From: Planctomycetota bacterium
GTDB lineage: Bacteria > Planctomycetota > J058
Assembly: GCA_023954375.1 (NCBI GenBank)
Contig: JAMLIC010000004.1
Coordinates: forward strand, 62,001 to 126,000
DNA length: 64,000 nucleotides
Direction of reading: 5' to 3'
Part shown: one piece after another, positions 43,863-53,069 of the stretch
Layout: each line of letters opens with the position of its first letter
How positions within the stretch are numbered: position 1 is the stretch's first letter
Translations under genes and position numbers: made by a program
The notes under the pieces: model-generated
Database searches by the model: none
The model's input: the letters and a program-made list of their open reading frames with translations, nothing else
Told to the model about the DNA's origin: nothing

Positions 43863-46800
43863 TCACTTCGGCAGCTTGGCCCGCGCGTCGCGCAGGAGCT
43901 CCCGCTGGCGGCCACGACCCAGGTCGGGCCGGAAGGCGCCGCCGCCCGGCGTGCACGCCGCGTGGGCCACCCACAGGGCGTGGCGCAGGCTGGTCAGGTC
44001 CTCCGTCGCGGCGAGGTAGGCGAGGTGGCTGGGCCCGTCCTTGGTGGGGCCCCCGTAGCCGCGGCCGGTGACGTCGATGTGCTCGGCGCGGCCGGAGAGC
44101 GCCACGACGATGTCGCGCGCGGCGCCGGGGAGGCCGAGGAGCCCGCGGGCCACGGCGGCCTCGGCGCGCACCTCCGGCGCCGGGTCGTGGCGCAGGGCCT
44201 CGAGCACCGGCAGCGCCGCGATCCCCTCGCGGCGCGAGAGCGCCGCCAGCGCGATCCCGCGCGCCGTCGCCGCCCGGACCCGGACGTCGGGGTCGCCGAC
44301 GAGCGGCCGGAGCCCCTCGTCGTCCTCGGCCCGGGCGAGCGCGAACGCCACCGCCACCGTGACCTCCTCGGGGGCCCGACGGCGGCAGGCAGGGACGTAG
44401 CGGCGGGCCACCTCGCGGCCATCCTCGGGGGAGAGCGCGGCGAGCGCCGCGACGATCAGGGCGTTGGACGGGTCGTGCGAGTCCGGGTTCTTGCCCTGGA
44501 GCGCGACCTCCTTGAGGCGCGGGGCGCTCGCGCGCGCGCCGAGGAGGGCGAGGGTCACGGCGCCGGTGGCCCGCTCCGGGTGGCCGTCGCGCACGTAGCC
44601 CTCGGCGTACATGACCCCGTCCCGCAGGCCCAGGAGGCCCATGCCCAGGAGGACCTGCCGCTGCGTGGACGGGAGCAGCTGGTCGAAGTTGATCAGGAGG
44701 CGCTTGAAGAGCTCGGCGTCCTGCGGGGCCGCGGCGCGGGAGAAGGCGATCACCTCGTCCATCGTCGGGACGCGCTGGTCGGGCCTCCCGGTGAGCGCCT
44801 CGAACGGGCGCCGCGCGTGCTCGCGCGCGTGGGGCCCGCCGAGGCGGACGAGCAGGGGGCGGGCGAGGTTCTTGAGGGCGTCCTCCTCCTTCGCGCGCCT
44901 GGCGAGCGAGGCGGCGGCCTCGACGCCGAGGAGGCGGGCGTACGCGTCGAAGTAGGCGCCCCCCTGCGACCAGTCGGCGCAGGTCTCGACCTGGCGCTTG
45001 AGGCGGCGCCCGTGGCGCGCGTCGCCGAGGTGCGAGAGCGTGCGCAGGACGTCGGCCGGCGGGTTGTCGGCGAGGGCGAGCTTGAGCAGCCGCTCCGCCG
45101 CCGTCTCGGTCCCCAGGTCGACCAGCGCGGCGTGGACCTCCGTGACGTGCTGGAAGGCGGCGGGCGCCTGCTTGCCCTCGAGCGCGTCGAGGAGCGCCCG
45201 CTCCACCTTCGTCGAGGCGAGCCGCGCGCCGACCGCGCCGCGCCCCGCGCGGTCGGCCTGCGACTGCTCGAGGAGCCAGGGCTCGAGCCAGCCGCAGCGG
45301 AAGCCGGCGGCCACGAGCCGGGCGGCGGCGGCCCTGGGGCCCTCGAGGGAGCGGGCCCACTCGCCGAGCGCCTCCTGGGTCCGCGCGCCGGCCGGCCGCA
45401 GCAGGTCGGGCAGGAGGGCGGCGGCGTCCTCGACGCGCGCGGCGCCGCGGATCACCGCCGCGGCCGCCTCCTCGGCGACGGCGTCGTCGCAGGCGAGGAG
45501 GGCCCCGCGGATGATGTGCACTCCGCCCTGGTCGGCGCGGTCGATCCCGAGGGCTGCCAGGACGGTCCGGAGGGCCGGGGCGTCGCCCGGCTGGCCGCCC
45601 AGCGCCAGGAGGTCGCCGATCGCCGCGCCGGCCGCCGCCGTGCGCGCGGCGCGGTCCTGCATGAACACGGGGAGGGCCGGGATCGCCTGGCGCGCGGCCT
45701 CGAGCAGCTCGCGGCGCGCCGCGGCCGCGGTCGCCACGTCGGCCGGCTCGGCGCAGGCGCGCATCAGGAGCTCGCGCATCGGCGCGTAGCTCGCGATCCA
45801 CTCCCGCCAGGCGGCCGGGTCGTCCCCGCCCGGCCCGGTCCCCGCGGCGATCGCCTGCAGCCCCGTGAGCGCCAGCGCCCGCACCGGGGCGCTCGGGTGG
45901 GCGAGGGCCTCGGCGCAGCGCGCCAGCGCCGCCCCGTCGCCGCCCAGGGCGAGGGCGGGGGCGAGCAGGCGCTGGACCTCCTCGTCGCCATGCTCGAACG
46001 CGTGGGCCAGGGCGGCGAGCGCCCCGTCGCGCGGCCGCGTGCGCTCGATCGCGGCCTCGGCCCAGGCCTTGCCCGCGAGCGCGTCCGGCGGGTCGTAGCT
46101 CAGGGCCAGGAGCGGCGCCCGCAGGCCCTCGGGGTCGAGCTCGAGCGCGGCGACCACCGTGTAGACGAGCGGCACGCCCAGGTCGCCCTTGAGGGAGGCC
46201 TCGATCGTGCGCCGGCGCGCGGCGGCGTCGCCCGCGGCCAGGCGGGCGCGGTGCACGCGGAGGCGGTAGGTCCGGTCGAGGCTCGCCGACGCCTGGAGCA
46301 GCGGCTGCTCGACCCCGGGCCGACCGGCGAGCGTGGCGATCGCCTCCTCGAGGGCCGGGCCGGGCGGGGCATCGCGGAGGCGGACGAAGTCGGCCTCCAG
46401 CGGGCCCGGGGGGACGATCTTGACCTCCGCGTCGGCCAGGTCGGGCCGCGTCGGGCGGGGGTCGCCGGGCGCGTCGGGCGGCGGGTCGGACGGGCGGTCG
46501 GGCGGGCGCCGGTCGGGCGGCTTCGCCTCGGTGGTCGGCGCGGACGCCGCCTCGGTCGTCGGCGCGGGCGTGGCTTCGGTCGACGCCGCGGGCGTCCCCT
46601 CGGTGGTCGGGCGGGCCTGGCCGTCGTCGCCCGGAGGCCGAGGCGGCGGGTCGCGATCGGGCGGCGTCGTCTTCACCACCGGGGCGAGCCGGTTGTCGGG
46701 CCGCTTCTCGGCCGACATGGTCGACCACGCGCCGTAGCCGATCGCGCCGGCCAGCCCGAGCAGGACGAGGCCCTTCACCGGCCCCTGCCACGCCCCGCCG

Positions 46801-47513
46801 GCGACCATGCGCTCCAGGGCCGAGCGCTCCTTGAGCCGCACGCCGCACGACGGGCACACGGCCGTCGCGGCCGCGACCGGGGCCTCGCACACCGGGCAGG
46901 CCCGCGAGGCGCGGGGCTGGTCGTCGTCCGACGCCCCCCGCCCGCGCTGCCTGCCCGACGTCGCCTTGCGCCCCGTGCCGCTGCCGCCGTCCTTCGCCTT
47001 GCCCTTCACGGCGGCGGACGCGCGCAGGTCACCCGCCTTCGTCACCCCTGACGTGCGCAGGTTCGGCGACGACGCCTTCAGGCGGCTCGATCCCGAGGTG
47101 CGCAGGTCGGAGCCGGAGCCGCTGCGGCGGGGCCGCGCCGGCGGCCGGTCGTCGTCCTCGTCGTCCTCGCCGTCCTCGTCGTCCGCGTCGCCCTCGACCT
47201 CGTCGGCGAGGGCCAGGGGCGCATCGGCGGCGGGCCGTGCCTGACGGCCCGAGGCGCCGCGCCGCTCCTCCTCGTCGAGCGGGCGCAGCGCGGGCTCGGC
47301 GGTCGCGCCGAGCCCCGACGGCCGCCGCTGCTCGCTGCTCCATTCCATGCTCGCCGCCAGCGCGTCGCTGCTCGGCGGCGGGGCAGCCGGCGGCGTCGCC
47401 GGCGCGCCGATCTTCAGGACGACCCCGCACGCGGTGCAGGTGAACGTCCGACCCGCGAGGTGGTCGGCGAGGGTGTACGGAGCGCCGCAGGGGCAGCTGA
47501 AGCGCAACACCAT
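43863..47513 (-). CDS. Zinc-ribbon, transmembrane, HEAT-repeat giant protein
   Basis: A 1216-residue protein. Residues 5-35 form a CxC...CxxC zinc ribbon (FSCPCGAPYTLADHLAG, TFTCTACGVVLKI), an N-terminal feature typical of planctomycete proteins. A long acidic and basic low-complexity region follows. A second C4 ribbon (RACPVCEAPV, AVCPSCGVRL) lies just before a membrane segment near residue 250 (VKGLVLLGLAGAIGYGAW). A Pro/Thr linker with PTTEA-type repeats leads to about 850 residues of HEAT-like helices (for example GDARHGRRLKRQ, PEVRAEAAVARGLLG). No enzyme motif is seen. It is probably a scaffold with its helical part outside the cytoplasm. The message appears leaderless (TATACT six bases before ATG). 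Confidence 0.8.
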   Translation of the reverse strand: MVLRFSCPCGAPYTLADHLAGRTFTCTACGVVLKIGAPATPPAAPPPSSDALAASMEWSSEQRRPSGLGATAEPALRPLDEEERRGASGRQARPAADAPLALADEVEGDADDEDGEDDEDDDRPPARPRRSGSGSDLRTSGSSRLKASSPNLRTSGVTKAGDLRASAAVKGKAKDGGSGTGRKATSGRQRGRGASDDDQPRASRACPVCEAPVAAATAVCPSCGVRLKERSALERMVAGGAWQGPVKGLVLLGLAGAIGYGAWSTMSAEKRPDNRLAPVVKTTPPDRDPPPRPPGDDGQARPTTEGTPAASTEATPAPTTEAASAPTTEAKPPDRRPPDRPSDPPPDAPGDPRPTRPDLADAEVKIVPPGPLEADFVRLRDAPPGPALEEAIATLAGRPGVEQPLLQASASLDRTYRLRVHRARLAAGDAAARRRTIEASLKGDLGVPLVYTVVAALELDPEGLRAPLLALSYDPPDALAGKAWAEAAIERTRPRDGALAALAHAFEHGDEEVQRLLAPALALGGDGAALARCAEALAHPSAPVRALALTGLQAIAAGTGPGGDDPAAWREWIASYAPMRELLMRACAEPADVATAAAARRELLEAARQAIPALPVFMQDRAARTAAAGAAIGDLLALGGQPGDAPALRTVLAALGIDRADQGGVHIIRGALLACDDAVAEEAAAAVIRGAARVEDAAALLPDLLRPAGARTQEALGEWARSLEGPRAAAARLVAAGFRCGWLEPWLLEQSQADRAGRGAVGARLASTKVERALLDALEGKQAPAAFQHVTEVHAALVDLGTETAAERLLKLALADNPPADVLRTLSHLGDARHGRRLKRQVETCADWSQGGAYFDAYARLLGVEAAASLARRAKEEDALKNLARPLLVRLGGPHAREHARRPFEALTGRPDQRVPTMDEVIAFSRAAAPQDAELFKRLLINFDQLLPSTQRQVLLGMGLLGLRDGVMYAEGYVRDGHPERATGAVTLALLGARASAPRLKEVALQGKNPDSHDPSNALIVAALAALSPEDGREVARRYVPACRRRAPEEVTVAVAFALARAEDDEGLRPLVGDPDVRVRAATARGIALAALSRREGIAALPVLEALRHDPAPEVRAEAAVARGLLGLPGAARDIVVALSGRAEHIDVTGRGYGGPTKDGPSHLAYLAATEDLTSLRHALWVAHAACTPGGGAFRPDLGRGRQRELLRDARAKLPK

Positions 47514-47519
47514 GCGGCG

Positions 47520-47525
47520 AGTATA
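47520..47525 (-). promoter_or_regulatory. Extended -10 promoter of the 1216-residue protein gene
   Basis: TATACT preceded by TGC (extended -10) and followed by six bases and the ATG. Transcription should start on the start codon. No -35 box is recognisable, which fits an extended -10 promoter. Confidence 0.6.
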
Positions 47526-47646
47526 GCAATCGCGCCGTCCTCCGCGCCGCAGGCCGGGTCGCCCTTTGCGCGGTTCCTCTTCGCTCGCTCTGGCGCGTTG
47601 ACAGGTGAAGCGGGAGGAAGGGTGCGGTCAGACCTCGGTCCGGCGA

Positions 47647-50600
47647 CTAACCCTGCGAGCTCGTGGCAGGCGCGCCGGCGCTCGCGGGCAGGTTGCGCGT
47701 GTTGCGGCAGCCCGGGTAGCCGGAGCAGGAGACGAACGGGCCCCGCCGCCCCTGCCGGATCACCAGCGGCTTGCCGCACTGCTCGCAGTCCTCGCCGAAG
47801 GGCTCGGGCTTGGCGCGCTCGGGCAGCTTGATGTCGTCGGGGAGCTTGGCCGTCTGCCGGCACTTCGGGTAGCCCGTGCAGCCGAGGAAGGGGCCGCGCC
47901 GCGAGCGCTTGATCGCCATGGCGCTGCCGCAGGCCTCGCACTTCACGTCGACCTTGGGCAGCTCCTGCCGCTGGCCCTTCTCGCCCACGATCCACTTGCC
48001 CTCGGCGTCCTGGACCAGCGGCAACGTGCCCCGGCACTTGGGGTAGGCCGAGCAGCCCAGGAAGGAGCCCGTCCGCCCGCGCCGCACGACCATGGGCTCC
48101 GAGCAGTTCGGGCACGGGGCCTCGACGTCGGGCTTGGGGACCGGCATCCCGTCGGGCCCGACCTCGAAGGTCTGCTTGCACTCCGGATAGCCCGAGCAGG
48201 CGAAGAACCGCCCACGGCGCCCCGACTTGAGCACCAGGTCCTTCCCGCACTTGTGACACTGCGCATCCACCTTCTGCTCGGGGGCGGGCTTGCCCTCCTC
48301 GTCGAGCGGGATGCGCGTCTTGCACTCGGGGTACTGCGGGCAGCCGAGGAACTGGGTGAACTCGCGCGTGTTGTAGAGCTTCTGCATCTTCGCGCCGCAC
48401 GTCGGGCACGGGTAATCGGTGACCTCCGGGTCCTCGTTGACCCGCGGCATGCGCTCGTGCGCCTGCTCGAGGCCGCGCGAGAAGTCCTGGTAGAAGCCCC
48501 GCAGCAGCTCGCGCCAGTCGAGCGGCGGCAGCGTCTCGCCGGAGTCGTCGTCCGCGGGCGGCGGCGCGCCGCCGACGGTCTCGTCGGCCCCGCCGTCCGA
48601 GTCGAACGGCCCGCCCGCCTCCACGGCGCCCTCCACCCGGTCGAGGTTCGTCTCCATGTCCCGGGTGTAGGTGTAGGCCATGATGTCGCCGAAGAACCGG
48701 GTCAACCGCTCGGTGACCACCTCGCCCTTGGTCGTGGCGTGGAGCGCCCGGTTCACCTGCGTCACGTAGCCGCGGTCCTGGATCGTCTGGATGATCGTGG
48801 CGTACGTGGACGGTCGGCCGATGCCCTCGTGCTCGAGCTTCTTGATGAGGCTCGCCTCGGTGTAGCGCGCCGGCGGCTGGGTGAACTTCTGCTGCGTCCG
48901 CGGCGGCGGCACGAGCTCGATCGCCTCGCCCTGCTCGAGCGGCGGCAGGAGCCGGTCGCCCTGCTCGCGCCCGGAGACGCGCAGGTGGCCGTCGAAGAGC
49001 AGCCGCGAGCCCGTGGCCCGCAGGACCGCCCGGTCCTCCGCCTCACCCGGGGTCGACGCGCCGACCTCGACGGTCATGCCCATGAACCGGGCCGGCATCA
49101 TCTGGCTGGCGACGAACCGCCGCCAGATCAGCGTGTAGAGCTTGAGCTGGTCCGGCTCGAGGAACCGGGCCATCTGCTCGGGCGTGCGCGCGACGTCCGT
49201 CGGCCGGATCGCCTCGTGCGCCTCCTGCGCCGCGACCTTCTGCTTGCCGCGCTTGTGCGCGACCGGCTGCTCGGGCACGTAGTTCGCCCCGAACGACCGG
49301 CCGATGAACTCGCGCACCTCCGCGATCGCCTCCGGCGCCACGCTGACCGAGTCGGTTCGCATGTAGGTGATGAGGCCGACGGCGCCCTCCTCGCCCAGGT
49401 TGACGCCCTCGTAGAGGCCCTGCGCGATGCGCATGGTCCGCTGGGCGCCGAAGCTCAGCTCGCTGGAGGCGGACTGCTGGAGGGTCGAGGTGATGAACGG
49501 CGGGCGCGCGTTGTTGCGCCGCTCCTTCTGCTCGACCGAGCGCACCTGGTAGCGCGCCTGGGCGAGGAAGCCCTCGACCTCCTGCGCCTGCTCCGCGTTC
49601 GCGATCCGCGCCCCGGCCGGGTCGAGCCGCTCGCCGCGCCAGCGCACGAGGCTCGTGTCGAACCGCCACGGGGGCAGCTGGCCCTCCTGCTGCTCGCCCG
49701 GCTCGGGCGGGGGCAGCTCCGCGCGCAGGCGCGGCGACTCGAGCGTGGTCTCGACCTCCCAGTACTCGGTCGGGACGAAGGCCCGGATCTCGAGCTCGCG
49801 CTCCACGACCAGCTTCACGGCGACCGACTGGACGCGGCCGGCCGACAGCCCGCGGCGGACCTTCTTCCACAGGAGCTGCGAGAGCTTGTAGCCCACGATC
49901 CGGTCGAGGACGCGCCGCGCCTGCTGCGCGTTGACCTTGTTCATGTCGATGTCGCGCGGGGCCTCGAACGCGCGGCGCACGGCCTCCTTCGTGATCTGGT
50001 TGAACGTGACCCGGCTCACGCGCCGCTTGAGGCTGCTGGGCAGGAGCTGGCTGATGTGCCAGGCGATCGCCTCCCCCTCGCGGTCGGGGTCGCACGCCAG
50101 GTAGATCTCGCGGGCGTTGGCGGCGTACTTGCGCAGCTCGCCGATCACCTTCTTCTTCTCGGGGATCGGCTCGTAGTGCGGCTCGAAGTCGTGCTCGATG
50201 TCGATCCCGAGGTCGCTCGTCGGCAGGTCCCGGACGTGGCCCATGCTGGCCATGACCCGGAAGTCCTTGCCGAGGAACTTGTTGATCGTCTTGGCCTTGG
50301 CGGGCGACTCGACGACCACGAGCGCCTTGCCGCTCGCGCCGTCGCCGTCGTCGTCGCCCTCGATGAACGGGTCGACGTCGCCCACGTCATCGGCCCGATC
50401 GGCGCGGTCGTCGAACTCGATGGCGGCGGCCTTGCGGGCGCCCGCCTTCTTCTTCGTCGCGGCCGCCTTCTTCTTGCTCGCCGCCTTCTTGGCGGTCCCG
50501 GCCTTCTTCTTCGCGCCGGCCTTCTTCTTGGTGGCCGTAGCGCCGTCGCCGTCGGCCTCGTCGTCGGCCCCATCGTGGGCCAATGCAGCGGCCTTCTTCC

Positions 50601-50787
50601 GGGTCGCTGGCGCCTTCTTCCTGGCGCCCGCCTTGCTCCGCGAGGGCTTGCGCGCGGACGCGCCGTCCTCGTCGCCGTCGCCCTCGGGCGCCGCCGGGGA
50701 GGACCGGGCCGCCTTCTTCTTGGCGGCGGTCTTCTTCTTCTTCGGCGCCTCGTCGTCCGGCGCGGGCTCGTGCCTGTCGATCATCAT
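47647..50787 (-). CDS. topA: DNA topoisomerase I with lysine-rich N-terminal extension and five zinc ribbons
   Basis: A 1046-residue type IA topoisomerase that relaxes negative supercoils. The TOPRIM domain begins near residue 150 (VVVESPAKAKTINKFLG) with DPDREGEAIAWH. The catalytic tyrosine is in GLITYMRTDS near residue 471. DRIVGYKLSQLLWKKV and RGLSAGRVQSVAVKL are family signatures. The C terminus has five C4 ribbons (CPTCGAKM, CHKCGKDL, CPNCSEPM, CEACGSAM, CEQCGKPL). The first 145 residues are unusual: repeats of KKK with Ala/Pro resemble the tails of histone H1-like proteins, and a short acidic stretch follows. Lysine-rich tails are known at the C terminus of some topoisomerases; here the tail is N-terminal. 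It has its own promoter. Confidence 0.95.
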   Translation of the reverse strand: MMIDRHEPAPDDEAPKKKKTAAKKKAARSSPAAPEGDGDEDGASARKPSRSKAGARKKAPATRKKAAALAHDGADDEADGDGATATKKKAGAKKKAGTAKKAASKKKAAATKKKAGARKAAAIEFDDRADRADDVGDVDPFIEGDDDGDGASGKALVVVESPAKAKTINKFLGKDFRVMASMGHVRDLPTSDLGIDIEHDFEPHYEPIPEKKKVIGELRKYAANAREIYLACDPDREGEAIAWHISQLLPSSLKRRVSRVTFNQITKEAVRRAFEAPRDIDMNKVNAQQARRVLDRIVGYKLSQLLWKKVRRGLSAGRVQSVAVKLVVERELEIRAFVPTEYWEVETTLESPRLRAELPPPEPGEQQEGQLPPWRFDTSLVRWRGERLDPAGARIANAEQAQEVEGFLAQARYQVRSVEQKERRNNARPPFITSTLQQSASSELSFGAQRTMRIAQGLYEGVNLGEEGAVGLITYMRTDSVSVAPEAIAEVREFIGRSFGANYVPEQPVAHKRGKQKVAAQEAHEAIRPTDVARTPEQMARFLEPDQLKLYTLIWRRFVASQMMPARFMGMTVEVGASTPGEAEDRAVLRATGSRLLFDGHLRVSGREQGDRLLPPLEQGEAIELVPPPRTQQKFTQPPARYTEASLIKKLEHEGIGRPSTYATIIQTIQDRGYVTQVNRALHATTKGEVVTERLTRFFGDIMAYTYTRDMETNLDRVEGAVEAGGPFDSDGGADETVGGAPPPADDDSGETLPPLDWRELLRGFYQDFSRGLEQAHERMPRVNEDPEVTDYPCPTCGAKMQKLYNTREFTQFLGCPQYPECKTRIPLDEEGKPAPEQKVDAQCHKCGKDLVLKSGRRGRFFACSGYPECKQTFEVGPDGMPVPKPDVEAPCPNCSEPMVVRRGRTGSFLGCSAYPKCRGTLPLVQDAEGKWIVGEKGQRQELPKVDVKCEACGSAMAIKRSRRGPFLGCTGYPKCRQTAKLPDDIKLPERAKPEPFGEDCEQCGKPLVIRQGRRGPFVSCSGYPGCRNTRNLPASAGAPATSSQG

Positions 50788-50814
50788 CTTTGGTGTCGTC
50801 CGTGCGGCGCGGGA

Positions 50815-50843
50815 AGCTAGCAGGGTCGTTTCGAAGCTGTCAA
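50815..50843 (-). promoter_or_regulatory. Sigma-70-type promoter of topA
   Basis: On the minus strand TTGACA (50838-50843) and CTAGCT (50815-50820) are 17 bases apart; the start would be near 50808, giving a leader of about 20 bases. The remaining 50844-51074 holds nothing I can name. Confidence 0.7.
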
Positions 50844-51074
50844 CCTGCAGACCCGACGGGCCTCCCCCGCCGCCTGACGTCCTCTCTTCTTAAGTTCTTC
50901 TGCGCGTGATTCTTGAGTCTGGCGCGCGGTCGCCGCGAGCCCGCCGGAACGCGCCCCGCCAGCGGCGGCGCACGCCTCCGTTCGGCCTGGACGGCGATCC
51001 GAGCGTCACGTCCCCAGCAAGCCTATCGTCCCCCGGCATCCCGGCCAGTCGGAGGGTCTGGACCCCGGCCGATC

Positions 51075-52676
51075 TCAACGGCGCGCCCCGAGGAGCGTCG
51101 GCAGGTCGTGGAACGCCCCGCCCATGCGCTCGGCCAGCGCGCGCAAGAACTTCGCGCCGGGCCGGCTCTCCGTCACCTGCAGGCAGTGGACCTGGACCTG
51201 GCAGTAGGCGTTCAGGCGCTCGAGGTGCCTGAGCAGGCGCTCCGTGTCCACGAACCGACCCTCCGTCGGCCCTCCCTCCGAGAGCAGATACACCGTGTCG
51301 ATCCGCTCGTCGAGGAGCAGGCCGGCCAGGGTGTCGTGAAGGTTCGACCGGCCCTGACCTTGCCCCGTCGGCGTCATCGCGCCGACCCGCGTCACGAAGT
51401 CGAGCAGCTGCGGCCGCGCCTTGCCCGCCGGGACCAGCCGCCCCGCGGCCCGGCGGCAGCCCGTGGCGAAGAAGGCGACGTCGACCTGCAGGGCCCCGTC
51501 CACGCTCGAGAGCACCCGACGCAGCTCGTCGAGGCTGAACGCCAGGCGGCTGGGCGACTGCGGATCCCGGTGGTCCAGCGCCCCGCGCATGCCGCCCGAG
51601 ACGTCCTGCGCGAACACGAGCCGCTGCGACACGACCGGGATCCCGTGGAAGCGGACGCGGGTCGTGGTCGCCCCGGCGGCGGCGGGTGGCGCCGCGTCCG
51701 GCGGCACGAAGCCCTCGCGGACGGCGGCCCACCAGTCGCGCCAGTCGCGGGCGTCCGCCGTCGCGGGTCCCGAGCGCGTCAGGGCGGTGAGGGTCGCGGC
51801 GACCTCGCTCCGGGGCCGGCCGTCCTCGACCTTCACCAGGCGGGCCACCAGTCGGTCGACCGTCGCGCGCAGGAGCACGAGGTCGTCCTGGCTCCAGTCG
51901 TCCACCCGGACGCCGTCGCACCACCCGCGCAGCAGGGCCAGCGCCGCGTGGAGGACCCGCGCCTCGACGGGGTCGCGCCCGTCGACGGCTTCGACGGCCT
52001 TGCCCGCCGCGGTCACGCCCTCGGCAGGGCGGGCCCGCAGGAGCGCCGTGAGCGCGCCGATCCGCAGGACGGGGTCGCTGCGGCCGCGGAGGGCGTCGCG
52101 CGCGAGGCTCGCCGCGCGCTCCGCGTCGACGAGGGCGAGCGCCGCCAGGGCGTCGGCGCGCAGGCGCGGCTCGCGCCGCTTCTCGACCACGTGCGCGAGC
52201 GCGCCCCCCGACTCGGCGAGGGCGAGCGCCTCGAGCGCCCACACCGCCTCGAGCGCGACCGGCTCCGGCGACGTGCGGGAGACCCGCTCGAGCGCGGCGC
52301 GCGCCGGCGCGTGGCGGCGCTGCCCGAGGACCTCCGCCAGGGCGCCGGCCACGAGCGGGTCGGGGTGCCCGAGGAGCGGCTCGAGCCGATCGAGGGCCGC
52401 CGCGTCGAGGCGAGCGGCGAGCACCTGGAAGGCGGCGTCACGCACCCACGCGCTCGGGTCGGCCAGGGCCGCGGCGACCTCGGCGGGGTCGCCCGTCGCC
52501 ACGCGCTCGGCCACGGCGCGCGCCGCCTCGCGCTGCTCGACGAGGCTGCGGCCGGGGTCCTGGAAGACCCCCTCGTCACCCGCCCGCGCGCGGGGCGCGC
52601 CGCCTGCGACGGCGATCGCGGCCGCCGCAACGAACAGGAGCGTGCGGAACACGGACTCGGTCACGGACTCGGTCAT
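51075..52676 (-). CDS. Secreted HEAT-repeat protein with a vWA-like C-terminal domain
   Basis: A 533-residue protein with a signal peptide (residues about 8-32, ending ARA). Residues 40-260 are HEAT-like repeats (LADPSAWVRDAAFQVLAARL, LGHPDPLVAGALAEVLGQRR). From about residue 345 the sequence resembles a von Willebrand A domain: RLVFAQDVSGGMRG in the place of DxSxS, with two glycines replacing the second serine, then TGQGQGRSNLHDTLAGLL and DTVYLLSEGGPTEG. The metal site is therefore probably weakened. The architecture recurs in planctomycetes; the ligand is unknown. A TTGACG-N17-GTAAAG promoter lies upstream. Confidence 0.75.
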   Translation of the reverse strand: MTESVTESVFRTLLFVAAAAIAVAGGAPRARAGDEGVFQDPGRSLVEQREAARAVAERVATGDPAEVAAALADPSAWVRDAAFQVLAARLDAAALDRLEPLLGHPDPLVAGALAEVLGQRRHAPARAALERVSRTSPEPVALEAVWALEALALAESGGALAHVVEKRREPRLRADALAALALVDAERAASLARDALRGRSDPVLRIGALTALLRARPAEGVTAAGKAVEAVDGRDPVEARVLHAALALLRGWCDGVRVDDWSQDDLVLLRATVDRLVARLVKVEDGRPRSEVAATLTALTRSGPATADARDWRDWWAAVREGFVPPDAAPPAAAGATTTRVRFHGIPVVSQRLVFAQDVSGGMRGALDHRDPQSPSRLAFSLDELRRVLSSVDGALQVDVAFFATGCRRAAGRLVPAGKARPQLLDFVTRVGAMTPTGQGQGRSNLHDTLAGLLLDERIDTVYLLSEGGPTEGRFVDTERLLRHLERLNAYCQVQVHCLQVTESRPGAKFLRALAERMGGAFHDLPTLLGARR

Positions 52677-52746
52677 GTCTCATCGTCTCGTTTCCACCAC
52701 CCTTCCCCGAGGAGCCGGCGCGAGGCCGCGCAAGGGAGTTCCGAAC

Positions 52747-52775
52747 CTTTACCGAATCGCGCGGGCCCCCGTCAA
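52747..52775 (-). promoter_or_regulatory. Sigma-70-type promoter of the HEAT/vWA gene
   Basis: On the minus strand TTGACG (52770-52775) and GTAAAG (52747-52752) are 17 bases apart. Transcription would start near 52740, about 64 bases before the ATG. The rest of 52677-52925 holds no gene. Confidence 0.6.
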
Positions 52776-52925
52776 GCGCCTGTCCAGAAAGAGGTTGTGT
52801 GCGCGGCTTGCGCGCGTCGAACGATCCGGCCGCAGGTCTCGCTGCCGCCCGCGCCTGTCGCGTGGCCTGCCACGTGCGGGTCAGAGAGCTTGAGAACTTT
52901 TCCTCCCGCTGCCGGTGCTCGACCC

Positions 52926-53022
52926 GCCAGAGCGAGCGATGGGGAGGCGCGGAACGGGCCAAACACCGTTGCCCGGGCCTTGCGCCGATCGCGCCCCCCT
53001 CGCGAGCGCATCACTCATCGCA
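52926..53022 (+). repeat. Interspersed repeat family 1, copy E
   Basis: Runs from CCAGAGCGAGCGATGGGG to CCTCGCGAGCGCATCACTCATC and GCAG. Its middle matches copy A (12315-12421) much better than copies B-D, so the family has two subtypes. It lies just beyond the terminator of the cytochrome gene. Confidence 0.9.
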
Positions 53023-53025
53023 GGT

Positions 53026-53069
53026 CTGAGCTCGAGAGAGATCGCGCAGCGATTTCTTCTCGAGCTCAG
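53026..53069 (-). terminator. Terminator of the cytochrome gene
   Basis: CTGAGCTCGAGA and TCTCGAGCTCAG form a perfect 12-bp stem around 20 bases that themselves can pair (ATCGC/GCGAT). The hairpin overlaps the stop codon of the minus-strand cytochrome gene. Confidence 0.75.

Noticed and set aside
47593..47598. TTGACA on the plus strand as a promoter
   Set aside because: No -10 box at proper spacing and no plus-strand gene downstream.
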